This document shows, in pieces, positions 1 through 5,615 of a stretch of 7,763 nucleotides of DNA; the first letter of the stretch is position 1; each line of letters begins with the position of its first letter. The DNA is taken from positions 1 to 7,763 of the forward strand of contig DAOVVG010000106.1 in NCBI GenBank assembly GCA_030632175.1, written 5' to 3'. The DNA comes from Gammaproteobacteria bacterium. Lineage in GTDB: Bacteria; Pseudomonadota; Gammaproteobacteria; UBA9214. The notes beneath the pieces are model-generated. The model was not told where the DNA came from. It searched no databases and saw nothing but the letters and a program-made list of their open reading frames with translations. A program made the position numbers and the translations under genes.

Positions 1-81
1 CCTTGCAAAGGCCCGACCTCTTAAGGAAGGCATTTGAAGCTCACGCAGGGGGGTATTACATACCAGGTAATTACATTATCG

Positions 82-507
82 ATGAGTCGTCTTGTTTTAC
101 TGTTGGCAACCCTGTTAGCGGTGACGGCTGTCGCAGATAATGCCACCCGGCCGGTTCTGCAGGTAACACTTGAGGAACTGAACGGGACGTCTGCCAGGCT
201 GGTAGAGGCAGCCCGTTCGGCGCAGGCTGCGGCGACCCCCTTCCGTATTGATGTGACGCTTTACCGGGAGAGCCTGCGCACTCTCATGCTGTCCAACCAG
301 GAGATTGAGCAGGAGAAGGATCGCATACCACAGCCCATCCTTGTCAGCATGGTGCGCATGTCCGCCCTGTTGCACGCTGCCGCCGAGTGCAAGACCGGGC
401 GCTACATTGTCTGTCCTCCCGAGCTCATGTCACAGCTGGTATCCCAGCAGCAGTTATTGTCCGGGGAGTTCGATCGCTTCAAGACAACCCTGGACGGCGC
501 AGACTGA
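82..507 (+). CDS. Small secreted alpha-helical protein of unknown function, coupled to the metal permease
   Basis: Predicted 141-residue protein. I do not recognise the family. The first 18 residues form a clear Sec signal peptide: MSR, then a hydrophobic stretch of Leu/Ala/Val/Thr, then a VTAVA/DN cleavage site. The mature part is about 120 residues, polar and helix-prone (many Glu, Gln, Arg, Leu), with two cysteines (C103 and C111) eight residues apart that could form a disulfide or hold a metal. Its stop codon shares one base with the start of the permease gene (TGATG), so the two are almost certainly co-translated and an accessory role in the periplasm is inferred. The start is uncertain. 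ATG at 82 gives a textbook signal peptide but has no good ribosome binding site. An in-frame TTG at 34 lies 3 bases after AAGGAAGG but would add 16 residues before the signal peptide. Confidence 0.75.
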   Translation: MSRLVLLLATLLAVTAVADNATRPVLQVTLEELNGTSARLVEAARSAQAAATPFRIDVTLYRESLRTLMLSNQEIEQEKDRIPQPILVSMVRMSALLHAAAECKTGRYIVCPPELMSQLVSQQQLLSGEFDRFKTTLDGAD

Positions 508-1634
508 TGTATCCCTGGGTGGTGCAATTCGTGCAGACCACCTGGGTCATTCTTGCTGAGTCCGCTGCATGGATTCTGATCAGTCTGTTCTTTGCCGGGC
601 TGATTCACGAGTTCATACCCTCCAGCGGGCTGAAAAAGTACCTCAACCATAAAGGCATGGGTGCCATGGGCGGCGCCATTGCACTGGGTGGAGTGTTGCC
701 CATTTGTTCCTGTGGTGTGATCCCGATATCCATCAGCCTGTACCGTGCCGGCGTGCGTATCGGTCCGGTCATGGCGTTCACAGCCGCCACGCCCATCATC
801 AATCCGGCTGCAGTTATTCTCAGCTTCGCGCTGCTGGGCACACACATCACGCTGGCCTATATTCTGCTTGGCCTGTTGCTGCCGTTTTTTCTTGGCACCA
901 TGACGGAGCGCTTTGGCGACAAAAGGGAGCCGCTGCCGGAAGTGCCGGAAGAAACGCCTGCCTGTTGCGGCGAAAGTGGTGGCGAGGCGAGCGAGGTAAG
1001 GAAAAATTTTCCTGGCCGTGCATGTTCGGGTTTGCGCTGGGCTTATTTCACACTCGGCCCGACCATTGGTTTTTATCTCTTTATTGGCATATTGCTGGCA
1101 GGCGCGCTGAGTGTCGCCATCCCGCCCGAGTGGAGTGCACGCTACCTGGGTGCGAACTCTTTTGTCGGTTTGCTGGCCGCTGCGCTGCTGGGTGCCAGCA
1201 TCTACGTGTGTGCGGTTGCCCATATCCCGCTGGTGGCAACACTGCTGGCAACCGGCGCCGGGCCCGGCGCTGCGATCGTGTTTCTGGTCACGGGTACGGC
1301 GACCAACCTGCCGGAATTGTTTGCCCTGTACAAGACCATCGGTAAACGCACTGTGATTATCTACACGAGCAGTCTGGTTGTTGCGTCACTGGTGGCCGGC
1401 GTTGCTGTGAACCTGTGGCTGGGTACCGGCTTTACGCCGGTATTTGACCCGCTGGCCAGTCTCGACCTGGTTGAGGCCGGTGAAAAACTCTGGGTATCAC
1501 CAGGCGCGCTGGTGAATATGCTGGCCGCCTGGGCAGTGGTCGCCTTAGCCGCCCGGGGTTGCTGGCTGCGCTTTCGGCAGCGTTTTCTGCCCATCAGGTC
1601 GCGTGACGACGACGGTTGTTGCGGCAGCGACTAG
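507..1634 (+). CDS. Permease of the YraQ/ArsP_1 family, SO_0444-like Cu/Zn (or metalloid) exporter
   Basis: Predicted 375-residue inner-membrane protein with about eight or more hydrophobic segments. Residues 61-74 carry GGVLPICSCGVIPI, the signature cysteine motif (C67, C69) of PF03773 permeases. The second half (about 232-270) has the matching repeat, with YVCA and a TGTATN motif near 262. Family members include ArsP, which exports organoarsenicals, and the SO_0444 group, linked to Cu/Zn efflux. This one fits SO_0444 better by the YVCA...GPGAAIVFL pattern, but the substrate is not proven. Two extra adjacent-cysteine pairs, C153-C154 in the central hydrophilic loop and C371-C372 in the tail after an Asp run, could bind soft metals. 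Start ATG at 507 overlaps the preceding stop, implying translational coupling. An upstream in-frame start at 387 is rejected because it would lie inside the preceding gene. The last 90 bp overlap the convergent TRAP-receptor gene. Confidence 0.88.
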   Translation: MYPWVVQFVQTTWVILAESAAWILISLFFAGLIHEFIPSSGLKKYLNHKGMGAMGGAIALGGVLPICSCGVIPISISLYRAGVRIGPVMAFTAATPIINPAAVILSFALLGTHITLAYILLGLLLPFFLGTMTERFGDKREPLPEVPEETPACCGESGGEASEVRKNFPGRACSGLRWAYFTLGPTIGFYLFIGILLAGALSVAIPPEWSARYLGANSFVGLLAAALLGASIYVCAVAHIPLVATLLATGAGPGAAIVFLVTGTATNLPELFALYKTIGKRTVIIYTSSLVVASLVAGVAVNLWLGTGFTPVFDPLASLDLVEAGEKLWVSPGALVNMLAAWAVVALAARGCWLRFRQRFLPIRSRDDDGCCGSD

Positions 1635-2597
1635 CTTCTGCCTGAGCGACGGTTTCAGCGTGTCTGACAGCAGTGTATCCCGGGTCGGTAGTCGCTCAAT
1701 AAAAGCCACGCGCTGTTCGGCATCAAGGGTGTGTATGCGCATGCCTGACGTTTTTAGTTGCTCAAGGGCGTTTGCTTCACGTTGCTGTGCATCCGCGCGC
1801 TGCCACTGTGTTGTCGATGACAGTGCCTGCAGCAGCGCAGCCTTGTCCTTTTCGTTATGCCGGCTCCAGTTTGCCGACGGTGTTATCACCACCCAGCCTT
1901 CGTAACGGTGTGCGGTTAAACTCAGATCCAGGTGCACCCGGTCCAGTCTTTCGTACCAGAGCCTTTGCAGGCTTGCCGAGCGGCTGCCGATCATGCATTC
2001 CCGAAGCAGTTGTTCGCGTGTTTGCGGTTGCACCGTGCGGGTCCAGGCATCGAGGGCAGTGAACTGTCTTACGGCGACCGGGTCGTTGCGTAACAGGATG
2101 AACTCCATGCCGGTAAGATTGATGGCGCGGTCATAGCGGCGGTTGCCCGACAGCATTTGCATGCCTTCATCCCACAACGCCAGCAACTCCCAGCCCTGTT
2201 GGCGCGCCTGCTTACGCAGCAGATGGCCCAGATCGTTGTCGAAGGCCTGGTGTATGGCATCCACACCGGTAAATAAAAAGGGCAGTTCGAGGATTTCCAG
2301 CGCGGGTACCTGTGTTGCCAGGCTGCGCAGCGGCATCAGAATCAGATCAGGCGTGTCCGTGCCGGGCATTTGCTCGCCGGGTTTGGCGGCAAGTTCCGGC
2401 TGGATTCTCAAGCCACTCTCACCGGCAGTTTGCACCAGCCGGGCGGCGGCATCCCAGGAAAAATGTCCGGACTCGTGTGTAACGACGCTTAAATGGAAAT
2501 CGGGTGCGTCAGCGGCAACAGCCGGAGCGTGTGCTCCGGCTGTTGCCAGTAACGTGCAGAGAATCAGTCCCGGATTAACGAGACGGTGAAAGAGCAC
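1545..2597 (-). CDS. DctP-family TRAP transporter solute-binding protein, orphan
   Basis: Predicted 350-residue periplasmic receptor (PF03480 family). Signal peptide at residues 1-29 (cleavage near AVA/AD). Family hallmarks in order are ELPFLF at 104-109 with the following acidic helix, LALWDEGMQMLS at 139-150, the LTGM strand at 161-164, and a C-terminal helical region (about 231-300) with the pattern EGWVVITPSANWSR...EANALEQLKTSGM. TRAP receptors deliver organic acids to DctQM membrane subunits. No such subunits lie here. The Arg normally found in the G-(M/L)-K-I-R-V segment, which holds the ligand carboxylate, appears as Ile167 in my alignment, so the ligand may differ or be lost. Start is GTG at 2597, the only start between the upstream in-frame stop and the signal peptide. 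The gene follows the propeller gene by 27 bp. The roughly 30-residue C-terminal extension is encoded by the overlap with the permease gene. Confidence 0.82.
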   Translation of the reverse strand: MLFHRLVNPGLILCTLLATAGAHAPAVAADAPDFHLSVVTHESGHFSWDAAARLVQTAGESGLRIQPELAAKPGEQMPGTDTPDLILMPLRSLATQVPALEILELPFLFTGVDAIHQAFDNDLGHLLRKQARQQGWELLALWDEGMQMLSGNRRYDRAINLTGMEFILLRNDPVAVRQFTALDAWTRTVQPQTREQLLRECMIGSRSASLQRLWYERLDRVHLDLSLTAHRYEGWVVITPSANWSRHNEKDKAALLQALSSTTQWQRADAQQREANALEQLKTSGMRIHTLDAEQRVAFIERLPTRDTLLSDTLKPSLRQKLVAAATTVVVTRPDGQKTLPKAQPATPGG

Positions 2598-2598
2598 T

Positions 2599-2620
2599 CC
2601 TGCTGAACCCTTTCAGCAGG
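2599..2620 (-). promoter_or_regulatory. Perfect hairpin over the ribosome binding site of the TRAP receptor
   Basis: CCTGCTGAA (2599-2607) pairs perfectly with TTCAGCAGG (2612-2620), 9 bp, around a 4-base loop. On the minus-strand transcript the loop reads AGGG, part of an AAAGGG Shine-Dalgarno-like run, 10 bases before the GTG start. The hairpin ends one base before that start, in the 27-bp gap between the two genes. There is no following T tract, so it does not look like an intrinsic terminator. It could control translation or stabilise the processed mRNA. The structure is seen directly; the role is inferred. Confidence 0.55.
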
Positions 2621-2624
2621 CCCT

Positions 2625-3812
2625 CTAGCGGGTAACCACCCCGCGCGGTGACGTACCACTCAAGGCAACTTCCTGCACCACTTCCTGCAGTTCGTTGCTG
2701 ATGATCGCAACAGAGCCGTTGCCGGAACAGTTCACCACGAAGTAACCGTCATCGTTGGTGAAATCACCGGTGTGCGGACGGCAACCGGCAGGCAGTGCAA
2801 TCGTCTTGGTGAGCTGCAGGGTATTCAGATCGAGTACGTTGATTCCACCCGGAACGGATGGTGATCCGTTGACGATGATGTAGGCGTACTTGCCGTCCGG
2901 TGTGAACTCGCTGGTCATGGGCGTGATGCCGAGGCCGTCTGCCTGGGTCAGCTTTTTCACATGGACCGGGTTGCCCGGGTTTGAAACATCAATGATGGAC
3001 TCGGTACCAAACGGTGCCTCGAAGTTTTCCACCAGTGCCACTGTGCCGTTGGTGGTCAGCATGAAGGGCACCACGCGGTTGGCCGGATCTTCCCTGGGCA
3101 ATGTGATCTGGGCCATGACCGACCTGGCGTCGATATCCACACCGGTCACGGTTTCACCGCCGATATCCGGTTCCCACAGGTACTGGCCATCCGGCGTGAT
3201 GCTCATGTCGCAGGGGCGCATCTTGCCGCGGGTTGCGGAACCGGGGCTTGCGTCAGCCGAAATCGGTACCGGGATGTGGGTCAGGATCTGGCCAAAGGTA
3301 TCGCTTTTCGGGTCGATGTCGATTTCCTGGATCTCGTCAATCTCGCGAGCCGAGTTCCAGGCGGTCTTGCCTTTTGGCGAAACACCGATGAAGTTGGAGC
3401 CGCTGGTTGGAAGCCCCGCTGGTACTCCGGGATAGGTGTAGGTGTCGACAATTTTGCGGTTTTTATCTTTCAATAACGGGTGTGCGGTGTTGCTGGCTCT
3501 CAGGCCGATTACCTCGCCGCTCAGACCGGACCACCACCACGCGTCTTCGCCCTTGTACTGATTGGCCGGCCATGAGGTACGGAAACCGACGACCTGGTTG
3601 TCTGCTTCCTGGCACGCCAGTCCATCATCACCTGGCAGACCGGAGTTCTCGCCAGCGCTCGTGGTGACGCAGCGAACCACGGACATGCTGTTATTGCCGG
3701 TAACCGAGACAAAGATGTTGGATACCTGATCACTCGATGTTGCGTTTAAAACGGGAGACCCGAGCATGAATAACACAAGTGTGCCCAGAGCGAATGTAGT
3801 TGACTGTTGCAT
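2625..3812 (-). CDS. Secreted YVTN/NHL-like beta-propeller protein
   Basis: Predicted 395-residue exported protein. Signal peptide at residues 1-24 (hydrophobic core TFALGTLVLFMLG, cleavage near LNA/TS). The remainder shows repeated blade-like strands: GVSPKGKTAW (143-152), SITPDGQYLW (204-213), EFTPDGKYAYIIVNG (302-316) followed by NVLDLNTLQL, and FTNDDGYFVVNCSG (351-364). The S/F-x-PDG-x-Y/W pattern is typical of YVTN-type propellers. A WWW triplet at 92-94, PAGCRPHTGD (341-350) and five cysteines are notable. No catalytic motif is visible; such proteins often bind ligands or partners, so a binding or sensing role is inferred. ATG at 3812 has GGAGGG at 8 bases and is preferred over an in-frame TTG at 3830, which would lie within the ribosome binding hairpin. 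It is first in an apparent two-gene unit with the TRAP receptor. Confidence 0.8.
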   Translation of the reverse strand: MQQSTTFALGTLVLFMLGSPVLNATSSDQVSNIFVSVTGNNSMSVVRCVTTSAGENSGLPGDDGLACQEADNQVVGFRTSWPANQYKGEDAWWWSGLSGEVIGLRASNTAHPLLKDKNRKIVDTYTYPGVPAGLPTSGSNFIGVSPKGKTAWNSAREIDEIQEIDIDPKSDTFGQILTHIPVPISADASPGSATRGKMRPCDMSITPDGQYLWEPDIGGETVTGVDIDARSVMAQITLPREDPANRVVPFMLTTNGTVALVENFEAPFGTESIIDVSNPGNPVHVKKLTQADGLGITPMTSEFTPDGKYAYIIVNGSPSVPGGINVLDLNTLQLTKTIALPAGCRPHTGDFTNDDGYFVVNCSGNGSVAIISNELQEVVQEVALSGTSPRGVVTR

Positions 3813-3813
3813 G

Positions 3814-3833
3814 ATATTGCCCCTCCGCAATAT
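3814..3833 (-). promoter_or_regulatory. Hairpin presenting the Shine-Dalgarno of the propeller gene in its loop
   Basis: ATATTGC (3814-3820) pairs perfectly with GCAATAT (3827-3833), 7 bp, around the 6-base loop 3821-3826. On the transcript the loop reads GGAGGG, a near-ideal Shine-Dalgarno. The stem ends one base before the ATG at 3812. Geometry matches the hairpin before the next gene. The pairing is directly visible; a regulatory function is inferred. Confidence 0.55.
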
Positions 3834-3850
3834 TTTTCTTTTGTGACCTT

Positions 3851-3880
3851 ATAATAAGGCTACCGATAAGAATAGACCAA
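3851..3880 (-). promoter_or_regulatory. Candidate promoter of the propeller/receptor unit
   Basis: On the minus strand, TTGGTC (3875-3880) and TATTAT (3851-3856, 5 of 6 matches to the -10 consensus) are separated by 18 bp. The predicted transcript would start roughly 30 bases before the ATG at 3812 and include the hairpin at 3814-3833. The -35 box is weak (3 of 6). The -10 lies inside the perfect odd palindrome CCTTATAATAAGG (3847-3859), which may also be an operator or a divergent -10 for the plus strand. Confidence 0.4.
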
Positions 3881-3887
3881 GGTTGCC

Positions 3888-3998
3888 ATGCCGTCCAACG
3901 AGATGCAGTCGGATCCGGCCGGGTTGGGTGATATCTGGATTAAAGATAAGAAAAACAGTTGGATAGAAATAAACTTTGCCAGGGGGCTGACGGGCTAA
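3888..3998 (+). CDS. Possible 36-residue small protein
   Basis: ATG at 3888 is preceded by AAGG five bases upstream. The frame runs 36 codons to TAA at 3996-3998 and gives a charged peptide with two tryptophans, including the stretch DIWIKDKKNSWIEINF. A perfect TATAAT lies at 3850-3855 on this strand, 32 bases before the ATG, but no good -35 was found at the right distance. I recognise no family. It is divergent from the propeller gene. It could equally be a chance frame or a gene remnant next to the repeat element. Confidence 0.25.
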   Translation: MPSNEMQSDPAGLGDIWIKDKKNSWIEINFARGLTG

Positions 3999-4021
3999 AA
4001 ATTTAACGAGTGTAAGTATTT

Positions 4022-4090
4022 AATCAGGGACAGACCACGTTTTCTGAAAGGGCAGCAGGTAACCGGTGGCCGTAATTGCAGTCCCGTTTC
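4022..4090 (+). repeat. REP/MITE-like palindromic element, copy 1 (degenerate right end)
   Basis: Its first 23 bases (4022-4044, starting AATCAGGGACAGACCACG) are identical to 5516-5538. After that it aligns with copy 2 through AGGGCAG and GTAAT to a decayed right end, GTCCCGTTTC (4081-4090). Compared with copy 2 it has lost most of the right inverted arm. It lies 21 bp beyond the 3' end of the protease gene. From memory, GTGGTCTGTCCC-type palindromes occur as dispersed repeats in proteobacteria, sometimes with RAYT transposases; no such gene is here. Confidence 0.7.
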
Positions 4091-4111
4091 TGTAAAAAGC
4101 GTAGGGATCTT

Positions 4112-5494
4112 TTATTCAACCCGAAAATAACCAATCGTGCCATTACGACATTCCAGCAGAACGGTGCCGCCCGCGTTTTTTTCCAGCACGTTTTTCAGTT
4201 CGTCCAGGGTATAAACTTCTTCTTCATTTGCTGTAACGATCATTTCGCCTACAGGCCATTCCATTTCATCTGCCTGGGTTCCCTGGTGAATGTGTGTGAC
4301 CACCAGGATTGGTTTTTCCTGTTCGATAGTTTGTAGCATTTCAATCTGGGTAGTGGTATCCACGTTGCGCATCGCCTCGATGATTTCCACACTCAGTTCC
4401 TGGATGATCATACCAAACACTTCAAGATATTTTATTTCCTCGATGATGGGGTTGGAGCGAACACCGCTTTCCGGATTACGCATCGCGATGGCATTGGCGG
4501 TACTGGTTTCACCGTTTCTGAGATAAACGACCTCAGCCGCCTCACCGATTGGAACCAGCTTCATTACATCGTAAATATTCTTGTGTCTGAAGTGGCCTTC
4601 CTTGCCAATGACAATGCCATGACGATCAAATTCGACACCATTTATGGAAAGAATGACATCCCGCTTGCGGATATTTGCCGCCTCAAGAAAGCCACCCGGT
4701 TTGATCCTGTCTACTATCACGCCTTTTGCAGTCGGTTGTTTTAATAGTGGATTAAAGTTGTCCGCATTCTTTTGCAGCCTGCCGCCAATGCCCGCGAAGT
4801 GCGGTTCGTTTTTCTGTAGCAGGTTATCAAGAATGATTTTCACAAAACCTGCTGGCGTTATAAAACCGATATTATCAGCCTCAACCATTACCGCTGTATT
4901 TAAACCGACCACCTTGCCATCCGTGTTGACGCTTGGTCCGCCTGAATTCCCCGGATTGATCGCCGCATCCGTAACAAATCTTTCGGTTGTGTACTCTGAC
5001 CCGGATATGAAGTTGGTAATTTCACCGCCGGAAATATTTGGTTCTACCATCCCCATGGGGTATCCGATTGCCTTGATTTCCTCGCCGCGCGACGGGCTTG
5101 GGCCTTCCCTGAGTTCCAGGTATTCAATGTCCCTGAGTGCCAGCGTTTTAAAACGCAGCAGTTCTTTATCGCTAAGCCTGAGTAGCGCTACATCAGGCTC
5201 AAGTGTTTTTACCAGCCCGACCACTTCTGCTTCGAATCTTTCTTCACTGGTAAGCATCGAGCTGACTTCGATTTTGACCGCATTTCTTACCACGTGGGCA
5301 TTGGTAACGATATGGCCCTCGAGCTTGTCATGTTTGATGAAGAATCCCGAGCCGGCCCAGATGCCGGGTATTTTGATCGCGGGATTCATTACCGACTGGG
5401 TATCTTCTTCCACGTTGCCTTCTACATGGATTTGCACAACGCCGCTCATCATGTTGCGAGCAACATCGGTAAGGCTGTTTTCTATTTTTGACAT
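4112..5494 (-). CDS. HtrA/Deg-type trypsin-like serine protease without signal peptide (Deg9-like)
   Basis: Predicted 460-residue serine endoprotease (MEROPS S1C type). The catalytic triad is visible: H67 in TNAHVV, D101 in PDVALLRL and S184 in GNSGGP, so it should be active. The protease domain spans about residues 10-225. A first PDZ-like domain follows (about 255-340, with GVIVDRIKPGGFLEAANIRK), and a second C-terminal PDZ-like region (about 355-460). The order and the long insertion-rich first PDZ recall the plant Deg9 type and bacterial relatives more than periplasmic DegP/DegQ. There is no signal peptide or membrane segment, so a cytoplasmic location is inferred, unlike most bacterial HtrA. 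A hand count of three 60-base lines gives about 47% GC, against about 63% for three lines from neighbouring genes, and both sides carry copies of the same repeat, suggesting acquisition or rearrangement. No Shine-Dalgarno precedes the ATG. Confidence 0.9.
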   Translation of the reverse strand: MSKIENSLTDVARNMMSGVVQIHVEGNVEEDTQSVMNPAIKIPGIWAGSGFFIKHDKLEGHIVTNAHVVRNAVKIEVSSMLTSEERFEAEVVGLVKTLEPDVALLRLSDKELLRFKTLALRDIEYLELREGPSPSRGEEIKAIGYPMGMVEPNISGGEITNFISGSEYTTERFVTDAAINPGNSGGPSVNTDGKVVGLNTAVMVEADNIGFITPAGFVKIILDNLLQKNEPHFAGIGGRLQKNADNFNPLLKQPTAKGVIVDRIKPGGFLEAANIRKRDVILSINGVEFDRHGIVIGKEGHFRHKNIYDVMKLVPIGEAAEVVYLRNGETSTANAIAMRNPESGVRSNPIIEEIKYLEVFGMIIQELSVEIIEAMRNVDTTTQIEMLQTIEQEKPILVVTHIHQGTQADEMEWPVGEMIVTANEEEVYTLDELKNVLEKNAGGTVLLECRNGTIGYFRVE

Positions 5495-5506
5495 ATTCTG
5501 ATTGTA
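5495..5506 (-). promoter_or_regulatory. Candidate -10 box for a leaderless protease transcript
   Basis: On the minus strand TACAAT (5501-5506, 5 of 6 to consensus) is followed by CAGAAT and then the ATG at 5494. Transcription from it would begin at or within a base or two of the ATG, which fits the absence of a Shine-Dalgarno. No good -35 exists; the expected position falls inside the repeat element. CTGATT (5498-5503) also forms a 6-bp inverted repeat with AATCAG (5516-5521) at the edge of the element. Confidence 0.3.
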
Positions 5507-5515
5507 TAAGAAAAG

Positions 5516-5588
5516 AATCAGGGACAGACCACGTTTTCCGGCAGGGCAGTTGCTTATTGGTAGCGGTAATGCTGGTTTGTCCCCGATT
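5516..5588 (+). repeat. REP/MITE-like palindromic element, copy 2 (intact inverted ends)
   Basis: A 73-bp element with terminal inverted repeats: AATCAGGGACAGACCA (5516-5531) and TGGTTTGTCCCCGATT (5573-5588) are complementary at 14 of 16 positions, and the two differences are G-T wobbles. It fills most of the space between the 3' end of the coiled-coil operon (5616) and the 5' end of the protease gene (5494). It has the same orientation as copy 1, with 23 identical bases at the left end. There is no internal reading frame, so it would be non-autonomous. Confidence 0.75.
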
Positions 5589-5615
5589 TCCGCCCCCAGC
5601 TTCCGCCCTGGTTCT

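Larger units (their letters stand above)
3813..4111. other. Intergenic region between propeller and protease genes
   Basis: About 300 bp with no well-supported gene. It holds the leader and promoter of the propeller gene (3814-3880), a possible 36-codon plus-strand reading frame (3888-3998), an AT-rich patch (about 3996-4021) and the first copy of the palindromic repeat element (4022-4090). I see no convincing rho-independent terminator after the protease gene. Confidence 0.6.

Noticed and set aside
1..140. Possible 3' end of an upstream gene at the left edge
   Set aside because: All three plus frames are open for some distance (stops at 22-24, 35-37 and 138-140). The longest would overlap the secreted-protein gene by about 59 bases. 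Too little sequence is present to choose.
402..1223. Long minus-strand frame opposite the permease gene
   Set aside because: It lies antisense to a gene with clear family motifs, has low-complexity shadow composition and no recognisable domain.
2599..2620. Rho-independent terminator between the propeller and receptor genes
   Set aside because: The stem is strong but no T-rich tract follows on the minus strand, and it overlaps the start region of the next gene.
4644..5501. Long plus-strand frame opposite the protease gene
   Set aside because: Serine-rich shadow of the protease coding sequence, with no domain and no ribosome binding site of note.
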